NCBI RefSeq assembly: GCF_016406145.1
Contig: NZ_CP066306.1
Coordinates: 3,658,001-3,722,000, forward strand
Reading direction: 5' to 3'
Source of the DNA: Pseudomonas putida
Lineage (GTDB): Bacteria > Pseudomonadota > Gammaproteobacteria > Pseudomonadales > Pseudomonadaceae
DNA: 64,000 nucleotides
Shown here: positions 7,910 to 17,740 of the stretch, in pieces
Numbering within the stretch: position 1 is the first letter of the stretch
Layout of the letters: every line of letters starts with the position of its first letter
Notes under the pieces: model-generated
Seen by the model: the letters and a program-made list of their open reading frames with translations, nothing else
What the model was told of the DNA's origin: nothing
Databases searched by the model: none
Position numbers and translations under genes: made by a program

Positions 7910-8712
7910 TGCGTGTCTTGATCATGATTCTGACGGTTGCCGCAGGCTGGTGTTCTGCAGTCGGTGCGGTCGAGGTCAAATACTGGGACCGCTTGCCGCT
8001 GGCCGTACCGCTTACGGTGGGCCAGGAGCGGGTCCTGATGCTGGATGAGGATGTCCGCGTGGGGGTGCCGGGCACGATCGCCGGCAAGCTGCGTGTGCAG
8101 TCCGTCGGCGGCACCGTGTATCTGCGAGCCGCGGAAGCCCTTCCCCCTACCCGGCTGCAGCTGCAATCGGTGAAGTCAGGCGACATCATCCTGATCGACA
8201 TCGAGGCGCTTGAGGGAAGCGAGGCGCTGGAGCCGGTCAAGATTGTGGCCCAGGCCTCGGCACCGGACGTGGAGGCTGCGAAGGAGGCGGCACCTGCAGC
8301 TACGCCGGTACCGGTGGTGCTCACCCGCTATGCGGCGCAGAACCTCTATGCGCCCCTGCGTACCGTGGCCCCACTGCCCGGTGTGCGACGGGTGCCGCTG
8401 AGCGACTCTGTTGCGTTCAGCTCGTTGCTGCCCACCGAGCGGGTTTCGATCAAGGCACTCGCCGCCTGGCGGCTGGGCGATTACTGGGTGACCGCAGTGA
8501 AGATCGTGAATCGCGGTCCCGGCAAGGTAGTACTGGACCCGCGCCACCTGCAGGCCACGCTGTTCGCCGCAACATTCCAGCACTCGGACTTAGGTTTCAC
8601 CGGTACGCCCGAAGATACCACCGTGGCGTATCTCGTCACCCGTGGCGGTGACCTGAAGCATGCGCTGCTGTTGCCTCCGCCAACGCCGGAGGCTGCCGAT
8701 CATGAAAGCTAA
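7906..8712 (+). CDS. ICE conjugation protein TIGR03749/PFL_4704 family (VirB9/TraK-like)
   Basis: 268 residues with a signal peptide (MMRVLIMILTVAAGWCSAVGA), then a beta-rich periplasmic domain including EVKYWDRLPLAVPLTVGQER. It sits where TraK/VirB9-type outer-membrane-complex proteins are found. Start at 7906 overlaps the previous stop. A variable Ala/Pro/Glu-rich linker near residues 115-140 joins two halves. Probably part of the T4SS core complex with the VirB10-like and lipoprotein gene products that follow. Confidence 0.82.
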   Translation: MMRVLIMILTVAAGWCSAVGAVEVKYWDRLPLAVPLTVGQERVLMLDEDVRVGVPGTIAGKLRVQSVGGTVYLRAAEALPPTRLQLQSVKSGDIILIDIEALEGSEALEPVKIVAQASAPDVEAAKEAAPAATPVPVVLTRYAAQNLYAPLRTVAPLPGVRRVPLSDSVAFSSLLPTERVSIKALAAWRLGDYWVTAVKIVNRGPGKVVLDPRHLQATLFAATFQHSDLGFTGTPEDTTVAYLVTRGGDLKHALLLPPPTPEAADHES

Positions 8713-10210
8713 CAGCCTGCTGAAGTGGTTGGTACCCGGGGTCCTGCTGGGCATCGTGCTGATCATCATCAAATCCTGGGTGGCCGCTCCAGATGGCCAG
8801 CGCACTCACGATCCGGACAAGGCCACACTAACTGCCGAGCAGGCCAAAGCCTTGGGCATCGCCGGCGACACCCCGCGCGACACCGTGGCCACGCTGATCG
8901 GTCAGGTCAAAGCGATGCGCAGCGAGATGCAGACGCTGAAGAAAGGCAACGATGCGCTGCAGACCGAGAACTACCGGTTGCGCACACGCGAAGGCAACAT
9001 CGACACGCGCATCCAGAGCACGCTGAGCAGTGTCACCCAACAGGTCACCGAGCAGCGCCAGCAGGCCAACGATGCCCGGCAGAAGGCCGAGCAGCAGCAC
9101 CGCGAGACCCAGGGGCTGCTCTCCAGGCTCAAGGACCAACTTACCGGCAAGCCAGCCGCGAAGTCAGATGTTCCCGTGGGCTTCGGTCTTGAGCCAGGCG
9201 ACGAGCAGCAGTTTGCAGGGCCTCAGGCACCGGCAGATGCGGTGCAGTGGATCGAACCGTCGAATGCACGCGCCGGGCAAGAGGACACCGGCAAAGCTGA
9301 TGGTCCGCTGTCGTCGTTGACCTCAAAGTTCAAGGACCTGCACGGTCTGGACGACAACGCCATCGACCGTGGCCAGGACCGCTTGCGTGCTGTCGCCAAA
9401 GGCGAGCGTGACTCGGAAAACGCCCGGGACCGTACCGAAGGCGCCCGCCCCGTCTACACCATCCCCGAGAATTCGACGCTGATGGGCTCGATCGCCATGA
9501 CCGCGCTCATTGGCCGGGTGCCGGTGGACGGCACCGTGAACGATCCCTATCCGTTCAAGGTGCTGGTGGGGCCAGACAACCTCACTGCCAACGGCATCGA
9601 CCTGCCGGACGTGGTCGGCGCGGTCATGAGCGGCACCGCCGCCGGTGACTGGACGTTGTCCTGCGTGCGCGGCCAGGTCGAGTCGATCACCTTTGTCTTC
9701 AGCGACGGTACCGTGCGCACGGTGCCACAGCCGCAGAAGGTCGTCAGCCGCAATCGCAGCAGTACTCAAACCTCGGACACCGAGAAGATCCGCGGCGGCC
9801 TGGGCTACATCTCCGACCCTTACGGCATTCCGTGCATTTCTGGCGAGCGCCGCTCCAACGCCCAGCAGTATCTGGGCAGCCAGAGCCTGATCACCGCAGC
9901 CGGCGCCGGCTTCGCTGCAGCCCTGGGCAGCGAGCAAACCAACACCTCATTCATCAATTCGGCCAGCGGCAGCCTGGGCCTGTCCCAGAACAGCGGTAAC
10001 AGCGCGCTGAACTCGGTGATAAGCGGGGGCATTGGCGACATCCGTGAGTGGATCAACAAGCTCTACGGTGAAGCCTTCGCCGCCATCTACGTGCCGCCCG
10101 GGGCGAAAGTGGCCCTGCACCTGGACCACGAAATCAGCATCGACTACGAACCCAAAGGCCGGAGAGTGAACCATGAAAGCCCATCCGTCTCGGTACTGGA
10201 TCTGGATTAG
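8702..10210 (+). CDS. ICE conjugation protein TIGR03752/PFL_4705 family (VirB10/TraB-like)
   Basis: 502 residues. One N-terminal transmembrane helix (LVPGVLLGIVLIIIKSW) is followed by a long coiled coil rich in Gln and Arg (about residues 60-140), a Pro/Gly-rich region, and a C-terminal beta domain from about 250 (YTIPENSTLMGSIAMTALIG). This is the layout of TraB/VirB10, which spans the envelope and links inner- and outer-membrane complexes. The ATG at 8702 overlaps the end of the previous gene; the open frame back to 8660 is not supported. Confidence 0.85.
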   Translation: MKANSLLKWLVPGVLLGIVLIIIKSWVAAPDGQRTHDPDKATLTAEQAKALGIAGDTPRDTVATLIGQVKAMRSEMQTLKKGNDALQTENYRLRTREGNIDTRIQSTLSSVTQQVTEQRQQANDARQKAEQQHRETQGLLSRLKDQLTGKPAAKSDVPVGFGLEPGDEQQFAGPQAPADAVQWIEPSNARAGQEDTGKADGPLSSLTSKFKDLHGLDDNAIDRGQDRLRAVAKGERDSENARDRTEGARPVYTIPENSTLMGSIAMTALIGRVPVDGTVNDPYPFKVLVGPDNLTANGIDLPDVVGAVMSGTAAGDWTLSCVRGQVESITFVFSDGTVRTVPQPQKVVSRNRSSTQTSDTEKIRGGLGYISDPYGIPCISGERRSNAQQYLGSQSLITAAGAGFAAALGSEQTNTSFINSASGSLGLSQNSGNSALNSVISGGIGDIREWINKLYGEAFAAIYVPPGAKVALHLDHEISIDYEPKGRRVNHESPSVSVLDLD

Positions 10211-10592
10211 CCTGCTGCTCGGCCTGCACCTGGCCGGCTGCTCCACCAGCAAGGAGGAAATGCTGCCCCACGGCGATCACACCATGCTTGATATCTGGAA
10301 CGGCGGTGGCTCGGTCGGTACTCAGCAACAGCTGCGGGAGGCCCGCGGCGAACTGCGTCGGCCGGTGCTGGATCCCGAGCGCCTGATCAACGCCCAGAGC
10401 GCCTACACGCGCACCGCCGCCAACGAGATCCGTACCCAGTTCCCACGCCTGCCCAATCCAGACCTGGTCATGTACGTTTACCCGCATCTGGCCGGTACCC
10501 AACAGACGCCGGTGCCTGGCTATTCGACCGTGTTCCCGTTGTACGAGAAGGTCCAGTACGCGCTGCCCGGCGAGCGCCTGGACGATCTGTGA
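10173..10592 (+). CDS. Conjugative transfer lipoprotein TIGR03751 family (VirB7/TraV-like)
   Basis: 139-residue lipoprotein: signal peptide with lipobox LAGCSTSKEEM, then the family hallmark LPHGDHTMLDIWNGGGS. It overlaps the end of the VirB10-like gene by 38 bases and its stop overlaps the ATPase start. Expected to be anchored in the outer membrane and to stabilise the T4SS outer ring. Confidence 0.88.
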   Translation: MKAHPSRYWIWISLLLGLHLAGCSTSKEEMLPHGDHTMLDIWNGGGSVGTQQQLREARGELRRPVLDPERLINAQSAYTRTAANEIRTQFPRLPNPDLVMYVYPHLAGTQQTPVPGYSTVFPLYEKVQYALPGERLDDL

Positions 10593-13333
10593 TGGCTGAT
10601 GACGCGAGTCGCGATCCGTCCCGCTGGGAGCCCTGGCGCGCGGCACAGCGCCGTCGCGCCACCCTGGCCGACGAAGCCGCCCAGTACGCGCACAACCCCA
10701 GCTTCGCCGACCACCTGCCCTGGGTCGAGTATCTGGAAGAGGAGCAGTCCATTCTGCTCGACGACAACCGTTCCGTGGGCGCAGTGTTCGAGCTGCAGCC
10801 GATCGGTACCGAGGGTCGTGAGCCCGAATGGTTGATGGCTGCGCGCGACGCCCTGGAAGATGCGCTGCAGGACAGCTTCGACGAGTTCGACCAGGCGCCC
10901 TGGGTGGTGCAGTTCTTCTGCCAGGACGACAGTGACTTTGCCCCGTACCTTGAACGCCTGGAACGCTATATCGCGCCGCGCGCGCGAGGTACGCCGTTCA
11001 CCGAGGCCTTCCTCACGTCGATGCAACGCCACCTCGACGCCGTCGGCAAGCCGGGCGGGTTGTTCGACGACCATGTCGTGTCTCACCTCCCCTGGCGCGG
11101 CAGCAATCGGCGGATTCGCCTGGTGGTCTACCGCTGGCTCGGGGAGCAGGCCGACGAGGATGGGCAGAACCCGGTCCAGCTGTTGAGCCGCACCTGCGAT
11201 CGTCTGGTGGCCTCGCTGCAGGCCTGCGGAGTCAGCCCTCACCGGCTGACCGGGCACGATTTCTACGCCTGGTTGCTGCCCTGGTTCAACCCGGCCCCTG
11301 CCCTCACCGACGAAACGCCTGCCGCGTTCTATCGACGTGTGCCCTACCCGGAGACGGAGGGCAGCGAGGAGCTGCCGTTGCCGTTCGACCACGACTTCGC
11401 CGAGCGGCTGTTCTTCCAGGAACCGCGCTCCGATAGCGAGCAGGGTCTGTGGTACTTCGATCAGCAGCCCCACACCGTGATGGTGGTCGACAAGCTGCGC
11501 AGACCGCCGCATATCGGCCAACTGACCGGTGAGACGCGCAAAGGTGAGGCGTTGAACGCCTTGTTCGATCAATTGCCCGAGCAGGCGGTGATGAGCCTGA
11601 CTCTGGTGATCACGCCCCAGGATGTGCTCGAGGAGCAACTCAATCGCCTGGCGCGCAAAGCCATCGGCGAGAACCTCGCCTCGACCCAGACCCGCCAGGA
11701 CGTGGAAGAAGCCCGTGCGCTGATTGGTCGCCAGCACAAGCTGTACCGTGGCACGTTGGCGCTGTACCTGCGCGGCGCCGATGAGCAGCAGCTGCGCCAG
11801 CGTTCGGTCCAAGCTGCCAACGTATTGCTCGGCGCCGGCCTACAACCGGTGCGCGAGGGCGATGAAGTGGCCGCCTGCAACAGCTACCTGCGCTGGTTGC
11901 CGATGGTCTACAACCCGGTGCGGGACCCACGCAATTGGTACACCCGGCTGCTGTTTGCTCAGCACGTCGCCAACCTGCTGCCGCTCTGGGGGCGCAGCAT
12001 CGGTACCGGCAACCCGGGTATCACCTTCTTCAACCGCGGTGGCGCGCCGCTGTCATTCGACCCGCTGTCGCGCTTTGACCGCTCGATGAATGGACACCTG
12101 CTGTTATTCGGCCCGACCGGCGCCGGCAAGTCGGCCACCCTGGTCTCGATCCTGATGCAGGTCATGGCCGTGTACCGGCCGCGGCTGTTCATCGTCGAGG
12201 CGGGCAACTCCTTTGGACTACAGGGTGACTATTTCGCCACCCTCGGCCTAACCGTCAACAAGGTTCAGCTCAAACCGGGCAGTGACGTAAGCCTGGCGCC
12301 GTTCGCCCATGCCCGGCGACTGATCGACCATCCGGACCAGGTCGCCAGTCTGTCGACTGAAGACCTGGATGAGGCCGCCCCGGACAGTGACGAGCAGCGC
12401 GATGTGTTGGGCGAGCTGGAGATCACCGCACGGCTGATGATCACCGGCGGCGAAGCCAAAGAAGAGGCGCGCCTGACCCGGGCGGACCGCAGCCTGATCC
12501 GCGAGTGTATCCTGGATACCGCCCGTTACTGCGCGACGACTGAGCAGCAGGTGCTGACCCGGCATGTTCGCGATGCCCTGCGTAAGGTCGCCAGCGACAC
12601 CCACCTGCCCGACAAACGCCGTGAGCGTGCGCAGGAGATGGCCGAGTCCATCGACCTGTTCTGCCAGGGTTTCGAAGGTGCACTGTTCGACCGGCCCGGC
12701 ACACCCTGGCCGGAGAGCGACGTGACGATCGTCGACCTCGCCACGTACGCCCGTGAGGGATACGAGGCGCAGATGTCGATCAGCTACATCAGCCTGATGA
12801 ACACAGTGAACAACATCGCCGAGCGCGATCAGTACCTCGGCCGTCCGATCATCATGGTCACCGACGAAGGCCACATCATCACTAAGAACCCGCTGTTGGC
12901 GCCCTTCGTGGTCAAAGGCACGAAGATGTGGCGCAAGCTCGGCGCCTGGTTCTGGCTGGCAACGCAAAACATGGCCGACTTGCCCGATGCGGCGCAGACC
13001 ATGCTCAACATGATCGAATGGTGGATCTGCTTGAATATGCCGCCAGCGGAAATCGAGGAAATAGCCCGCTTCAAGAAACTCACGCCGGCGCAGAAAGCGC
13101 TGCTGCTCTCCGCAAGCAAGGCCTCGGGCAAGTACACCGAGGGCGTGGTCCTGTCGAAGAACCTGGAGACGCTATTCCGGGCGGTGCCACCGAGCCTGTA
13201 CCTCGCGTTGGCCATGACCGAGCCCGAGGAAAAAGCTCAGCGCTGGCGGTTGATGGAAGAGCACCAGCAGTCCGAGCTGGAAGCCGCCCTGCAGGTCGCG
13301 GCGGAGATTGATCGCCTGCGCGGCATCTCGTGA
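10592..13333 (+). CDS. Conjugative transfer ATPase, TIGR03744/PFL_4706 family (VirB4/TraC)
   Basis: 913-residue cytoplasmic T4SS motor. Walker A is LLFGPTGAGKSATLVSIL near residue 510 and Walker B is IIMVTDEGHIITKNPLL near 755. A short motif after it (WFWLATQNMADLPD) is typical of VirB4/TraC ATPases. The N-terminal 450 residues match the TraC-like domain that docks on the membrane complex. ATG 10592 overlaps the preceding TGA. It powers pilus assembly and DNA transfer. The next T4SS gene does not follow immediately, unlike the previous tight overlaps (see findings). Confidence 0.93.
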   Translation: MADDASRDPSRWEPWRAAQRRRATLADEAAQYAHNPSFADHLPWVEYLEEEQSILLDDNRSVGAVFELQPIGTEGREPEWLMAARDALEDALQDSFDEFDQAPWVVQFFCQDDSDFAPYLERLERYIAPRARGTPFTEAFLTSMQRHLDAVGKPGGLFDDHVVSHLPWRGSNRRIRLVVYRWLGEQADEDGQNPVQLLSRTCDRLVASLQACGVSPHRLTGHDFYAWLLPWFNPAPALTDETPAAFYRRVPYPETEGSEELPLPFDHDFAERLFFQEPRSDSEQGLWYFDQQPHTVMVVDKLRRPPHIGQLTGETRKGEALNALFDQLPEQAVMSLTLVITPQDVLEEQLNRLARKAIGENLASTQTRQDVEEARALIGRQHKLYRGTLALYLRGADEQQLRQRSVQAANVLLGAGLQPVREGDEVAACNSYLRWLPMVYNPVRDPRNWYTRLLFAQHVANLLPLWGRSIGTGNPGITFFNRGGAPLSFDPLSRFDRSMNGHLLLFGPTGAGKSATLVSILMQVMAVYRPRLFIVEAGNSFGLQGDYFATLGLTVNKVQLKPGSDVSLAPFAHARRLIDHPDQVASLSTEDLDEAAPDSDEQRDVLGELEITARLMITGGEAKEEARLTRADRSLIRECILDTARYCATTEQQVLTRHVRDALRKVASDTHLPDKRRERAQEMAESIDLFCQGFEGALFDRPGTPWPESDVTIVDLATYAREGYEAQMSISYISLMNTVNNIAERDQYLGRPIIMVTDEGHIITKNPLLAPFVVKGTKMWRKLGAWFWLATQNMADLPDAAQTMLNMIEWWICLNMPPAEIEEIARFKKLTPAQKALLLSASKASGKYTEGVVLSKNLETLFRAVPPSLYLALAMTEPEEKAQRWRLMEEHQQSELEAALQVAAEIDRLRGIS

Positions 13334-13553
13334 ACGACACCGTCAGCGCTATCCGAGCCGTTCTGCTCAGTAAAAATCGGAAAGAGCACATTTGTACTCA
13401 TATGGCAGTTTGCTCATCTCGCGCCGCTAAATCGAGCGCCCGACGAAACCGATCACCCCGGACTCGGTTTGTCCGCCCTCCTCCAGCACCGGATCCGGGA
13501 TGCTGAAACTTGGCGCACGGATGCACACCGCTGCCACCTGCCGAGCGTTGCCC
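13334..13553. other. Gap where a TIGR03757-type gene is usually found
   Basis: About 220 bases between the ATPase and the TIGR03756 gene, in an operon whose other genes nearly all overlap or abut. I see no start with a plausible product in any frame. In related ICEs a short TIGR03757/PFL_4709 gene lies here; I can recognise no remnant of it. Confidence 0.4.
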
Positions 13554-14531
13554 ATGAACGTCACCGCCGTCACCCGAAGCAAAGCGCCGAAACCCAGAAC
13601 GGCTCGCCGTGGTCGAGCCTTCACCGCGGCAGCTCTGCTGGTCGCCGCCGAGCAGTGCATGGCATTGACCACGCCTACCCTTATCGCCTCCGTCGGGTCG
13701 CTGCAGTGCCTGGAGTACCGAGTCGTCGGAATCTGCTACTGGCTGCTCTGCACGCCGTTCGGCTGCACCGTGCGTATCTCACCGAAGATCCGTCACTTCA
13801 TTCCCGAGCTGGTAGTGTCGAGCTATGCCGATACCGGCGCCAATCCTTGGAGCGAAATGTCAGGGCTGTCGGCACCGACGCCGGCCTCGCAAGGGGGTGG
13901 CAACCTGATTACGCCCTCGCCGCAGCGCGACAACCTGCCCAGGTTCAAGAATGTCGACGGCATTGGCCATCCCGGCGGTGCAGCCCTCACAGCTTTCGCG
14001 CATACATTCGGTTATGCCTGCCCAAGCGGAGCCGTGCCCTTTGCGCCCTACTACCTCAGCACGCTCGACCCGCTGGCTTGGCGCCAGGCCGTTCCCGAAT
14101 CCGTATACCCGCAGGCGCTGGTTCCGGGAATGCGCGAGATCGGCAACCAGGCACTCGGGGACATGTGGGGCAGCGTGTATCCGCGCCACGGTTTTCTGGT
14201 GCAGCCCGATGACTTCAAGGCAGCTGCCGTGATGGCCCAGCGCGCCAGCGACTTCATTACCCGCGTCGGCCAGCCGCACGTTTATCTGCCGCTGCAGCCG
14301 ATGTCGGCTCCTGGCTACTGGCCGCCGCAGCCGGTGATGGAGAACAACGTCAAGAACCACCGCTGGCAGTTGCTGGTCCCGGTGATCCAGAACACCTGCG
14401 CCATCTTCCCTAGCCCAACGATCCAGAGCGCCGACGGCGCCTACGCCTGGTCGCTGTGGCGGCCCTACCGCTGCTGCCAGCGTATGGGCCAGACGTTTCT
14501 GTTCAGCATCGACTTTGATGGAGGCCAATGA
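13554..14531 (+). CDS. ICE conjugation protein TIGR03756/PFL_4710 family (TraU-like)
   Basis: 325 residues, exported. The conserved block LECRVVGIC-type reads CLEYRVVGICYWLLCTPFGC, followed by RHFIPELVVSSYADTG, which is diagnostic for the family (TraU-related). Numerous cysteines suggest disulphides in the periplasm. The start is uncertain: ATG 13554 (MNVTAVTRSKA) gives a basic N-region plus hydrophobic stretch (TAAALLVAAEQCMA); the frame is open to 13500. Its stop overlaps the next gene (ATGATGA). Confidence 0.85.
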   Translation: MNVTAVTRSKAPKPRTARRGRAFTAAALLVAAEQCMALTTPTLIASVGSLQCLEYRVVGICYWLLCTPFGCTVRISPKIRHFIPELVVSSYADTGANPWSEMSGLSAPTPASQGGGNLITPSPQRDNLPRFKNVDGIGHPGGAALTAFAHTFGYACPSGAVPFAPYYLSTLDPLAWRQAVPESVYPQALVPGMREIGNQALGDMWGSVYPRHGFLVQPDDFKAAAVMAQRASDFITRVGQPHVYLPLQPMSAPGYWPPQPVMENNVKNHRWQLLVPVIQNTCAIFPSPTIQSADGAYAWSLWRPYRCCQRMGQTFLFSIDFDGGQ

Positions 14532-15886
14532 TGAACAACCTCGCGCTCGGGTTGGTGTGCTTCCTAGTTTGTGCTGCAGGCCATGCTGCAGAGAACGGCT
14601 ACCACCTTGGTGCCCAGGCTCCGGTCCTAGATGACCGCGTGATGTACACCATCGGTGGCGGCTCAGCTGCCGGTGCGCCCTCCTCGCTCTACCGCCCCAA
14701 TGGCCTCGGCGTCGGCATGTCCTGGCGGGCCAACATGATGTGCGGAAACATGAGCCTCTCGAACACTCTGCAGAACCAGCTCAATGGCGCCACCCAGGGT
14801 TTCCAGCAAATCATGGGGAACGTCATCCAGAACGCCACACAAGCGGTCATGTCGCTGCCGGCAATGATCATCCAGCGCGCCAACCCCGGGCTGTACGAGC
14901 TGCTGAGCAACGGCGTGCTGCAGGGGCGCATCGACTTTGACCGTTCGAAGCTCACCTGCCAGGCGATGGCGGCGAAGATGGCCGACAAGGTGGATCAGGC
15001 CGGTTGGGGGGCACTGGCGCAGAACCAGGAAATGCAGCACAACCTGGAGCAGTCCGACGGTGATGCCGTTACGGCGGTAAAGGACACCGAGTCCAACAAC
15101 GGCAACAACGGCGTCAGCTGGATTGGCGGGCAGAAAGCCGGCGGCCATGGCCAGGCGCCGATCCGGGTGACCTCGGACGTGGTCAAGACGGGTTACAACC
15201 TGCTGCACAACCGCTCGGTCGAAGACACCTCGACCGTCGGCTCAAGTTGTCAGAATGGCGCGATTTGCCAGGCTTGGTCGAGCCCCGACGAGGCTGCTGA
15301 GTGGGCCACTCGAGTGCTCGGCGAAACCGAGGTAAAGACCTGTAACGATTGCGAGACGCTGCGCGTGAGCGCGGGCGCCGGTCTTACGCCACTGATTCAG
15401 GAAACCTACACCCAGCACCTTGAGGGCTTGCAGCGCATGTTGTCAGGCGCTGAGGAACCCACCCCAGAGAACTTGGGCAAAGTCTCCAGCCCGTTGCTGC
15501 AGGTCTCACGCGGCGTCATCGAAGGCCTGCGCGATGACCCCGACCAGAACCTACTGGCCCGACGTTTGGCCAGCGAGACCGCGTTGTCGAGCGTGATCTA
15601 CAAGGCAATGCTGCTGCAGCGCACGTTGCTGGCCGGCAGCCATGAACCCAATGTGGCGTCGGCGCAGCCCGCCACTACCGCCCTCAACAGCAACGTCGAA
15701 ACGCTGGAGCGCGAGATCCGCCTGCTGCAAACCGAGTTGCAGGTGCGCCAAGCGCTGGCCACCAATACCGCCAGTCTGGTCCTCGATCGTCACGCCGGCG
15801 GCGCCGATGCCTCACGCAATATCGACCAGCGCGATCCACGCCCAGACCGCCTGCAGCGAGCGGATCAGGGAAGGAGCACGCCATGA
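14528..15886 (+). CDS. ICE conjugation protein TIGR03755/PFL_4711 family (TraH-like)
   Basis: 452-residue exported protein: signal peptide ending near CAAGHAAENGY, then MYTIGGGSAAGAPSS and MSWRANMMCGNMSLSNTLQ, the family signature, and GFQQIMGNVIQNATQAV. The C-terminal third is predicted helical/coiled coil. It is TraH-like in position and composition and probably takes part in pilus assembly in the periplasm. Overlaps the next small gene by 4 bases. Confidence 0.85.
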   Translation: MMNNLALGLVCFLVCAAGHAAENGYHLGAQAPVLDDRVMYTIGGGSAAGAPSSLYRPNGLGVGMSWRANMMCGNMSLSNTLQNQLNGATQGFQQIMGNVIQNATQAVMSLPAMIIQRANPGLYELLSNGVLQGRIDFDRSKLTCQAMAAKMADKVDQAGWGALAQNQEMQHNLEQSDGDAVTAVKDTESNNGNNGVSWIGGQKAGGHGQAPIRVTSDVVKTGYNLLHNRSVEDTSTVGSSCQNGAICQAWSSPDEAAEWATRVLGETEVKTCNDCETLRVSAGAGLTPLIQETYTQHLEGLQRMLSGAEEPTPENLGKVSSPLLQVSRGVIEGLRDDPDQNLLARRLASETALSSVIYKAMLLQRTLLAGSHEPNVASAQPATTALNSNVETLEREIRLLQTELQVRQALATNTASLVLDRHAGGADASRNIDQRDPRPDRLQRADQGRSTP

Positions 15887-16188
15887 TGCCGTTTTCTGTG
15901 AGGAGCTCGGTCGTTCGGGGCCTGCTGATCCTCGGCGTCGTGATGGTCATGTTGCTGATTGCCTGGGTAGCGCTGCAACTGAGCGGCCCCCAGCTGGATT
16001 GGTTCGAGGAAGCACAGGGGCGTACGCCCTATTTCGCCTACTGGCGAACCCTACTGTACACCCTGATTTTCGCCGGCTGGACCGCGGCACTCCGCTTGCG
16101 GTCGCGCCCTGATGACCAGCACCGGCTCTTGCGCCTGGGCCTTATCGGATTCAGCTCGATCATCCTGGTCGAACTCTCGCGTGTGTGA
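15883..16188 (+). CDS. Small membrane protein of the ICE T4SS operon
   Basis: 101 residues with three hydrophobic segments, approximately residues 11-33 (GLLILGVVMVMLLIAWVAL), 52-67 and 82-98. The loop after the first contains GPQLDWFEEAQGRTPYFAYW. I do not recognise a named family, but a small membrane protein is usual between the TIGR03755 and TraG-N genes of such ICEs. Overlap with the preceding gene argues it is translated. Confidence 0.7.
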   Translation: MMPFSVRSSVVRGLLILGVVMVMLLIAWVALQLSGPQLDWFEEAQGRTPYFAYWRTLLYTLIFAGWTAALRLRSRPDDQHRLLRLGLIGFSSIILVELSRV

Positions 16189-16197
16189 GTTGCAGCC

Positions 16198-17736
16198 ATG
16201 AACATGAGCACCAACAGTTACCTCGAGTATTACCTGTCGCTGCTGGCGTGGATCATCAACAACGGAATCTGGAACACACTGGCGGACACTGGGCTGTTTG
16301 CCGCGCCGTTTGGCGCGATCATCCTGCAGGAATGGTTGTCGGCCCGCCAACAGGGGGCCGATGAGGGCAACAAGGGCTTACTGTCGATCCCCCGCGTCGA
16401 GAACCGGCTGTGGATGAGCTACGTCGTCATCCTGTTTGGCTGCATGCCGTTTTTCCCGTTGAACCTTTCCTCCGTGACCTTCGAGGATGCGGCGAGCCAG
16501 CGCTGTGGCGTGTCGATGGCCAAGCCCGCCGACACAGCCTGGGGAACCACCTTCAATACCATCGGCGAGAAATCCGCCAACGTGCCGGTGTGGTGGTACC
16601 TAGTGCATGCCATGAGCAAGGGCATCACCGCCGCCGCCACGGCGTCGATCCCCTGCGCACCCGACATTCGCGCGATGCGGATGGAGATCGACAGCTCGCG
16701 GATCAATGACCAGTTACTACTGCAGGAGGTCGCCGATTTCACCCGCGACTGCTACGGTTTTTCACGCTCGCGGCTGTTTACCAACCGCCCTGAGCTGGAC
16801 GAATCGCAGAGCTACGATGCGTCCTGGATCGGCTCAACCTACTTGCTCGACACGCCGGGTTACTACGACACGGATCGCTCGCGCACGCCACGGGTTGATT
16901 GGCCGTATGACGAGACGCGGGATACCTCTCTGCCCCGATTGGACAACGGTGCGGGTTACCCAACCTGCAAGCAATGGTGGAGCGATGCCACGGTGGGCTT
17001 GCGCGACCGCCTGGTCGCCGAGGTCGATCCCAATCTGCTCACGCAGTTGCGCGGCTGGCTGACCGGGCGCAGCTCGACCGAAATCGAAGATGCCACCCTC
17101 CGTGAACTGGTGAGCCCGCGCCAGCAGTCATTGAGCATGGCGCCTGGTCAGGTGTTCCAGGACTACGGCAGCAGTGCCCGAGGCGGCTCGTTGACGCAAG
17201 GGCTCAACAACCTCGCCACCAACACCGGCCTGGCCCTGGGCTCGTTCAGCAACTTCCCGGCAATGAATGCGCTACGCGCTGCTCTGCCAATGGTGCAGGC
17301 CTTCCTGATCATGGGCACGATCATCAGCCTGCCGCTGGTGCTGCTGATCAGCACCTATCAGCTCAAAGCGCTGATGACGATCACCTTCGCGCTGTTCACC
17401 CTGCATATGCTGACGTTTTGGTGGGAGCTGGCCCGCTGGATCGACTCGAGCATGCTCGACACGCTGTACCACCAGGTCTCTGTCACGGACCAGGCGCTTT
17501 TAACATTACCAACGGCAGGCTTCATGGATGGGACGGTCACTGCGCAAGTCATCGAGTATGTGATGGGAGTCATGTTTGTGGTGTTGCCGATGTTTTTCCT
17601 CAGCGTGATGAGTTGGGCTGGATATAACGTGGGCAGTGGCGTTCAAACTCTCTTAACGCGCGCAACGGAAGGAGCTCAGGCACAGGCTGAAAAAGGAACA
17701 TCGCAGCTAATGTCGGCAGCCCGAAAATCGAAATGA
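16198..17736 (+). CDS. traG: Conjugal transfer protein TraG, N-terminal domain type
   Basis: 512-residue polytopic membrane protein of the TraG-N family, which acts in mating-pair stabilisation and entry exclusion in IncF and ICE systems. N-terminal helices include IWNTLADTGLFAAPFGAIIL and MSYVVILFGCMPFFPLNLS. A large periplasmic loop with paired cysteines (CAPDIRAMR, TRDCYG) follows, then C-terminal helices near 365-400 and 445-475 (YVMGVMFVVLPMFFLSVMSW). It is the last plus-strand gene of the operon and converges with DUF3742 four bases away. Confidence 0.88.
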   Translation: MNMSTNSYLEYYLSLLAWIINNGIWNTLADTGLFAAPFGAIILQEWLSARQQGADEGNKGLLSIPRVENRLWMSYVVILFGCMPFFPLNLSSVTFEDAASQRCGVSMAKPADTAWGTTFNTIGEKSANVPVWWYLVHAMSKGITAAATASIPCAPDIRAMRMEIDSSRINDQLLLQEVADFTRDCYGFSRSRLFTNRPELDESQSYDASWIGSTYLLDTPGYYDTDRSRTPRVDWPYDETRDTSLPRLDNGAGYPTCKQWWSDATVGLRDRLVAEVDPNLLTQLRGWLTGRSSTEIEDATLRELVSPRQQSLSMAPGQVFQDYGSSARGGSLTQGLNNLATNTGLALGSFSNFPAMNALRAALPMVQAFLIMGTIISLPLVLLISTYQLKALMTITFALFTLHMLTFWWELARWIDSSMLDTLYHQVSVTDQALLTLPTAGFMDGTVTAQVIEYVMGVMFVVLPMFFLSVMSWAGYNVGSGVQTLLTRATEGAQAQAEKGTSQLMSAARKSK

Positions 17737-17740
17737 CTGA

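Noticed and set aside
10520..11812. A 430-codon minus-strand frame opposite the VirB4-like ATPase
   Set aside because: Antisense shadow of the ATPase gene; low-complexity Gln/Arg/Leu composition.
13469..14212. Alternative frame overlapping the TIGR03756 gene
   Set aside because: The competing frame at 13554-14531 carries the family motifs; this one is Arg/His-rich shadow.
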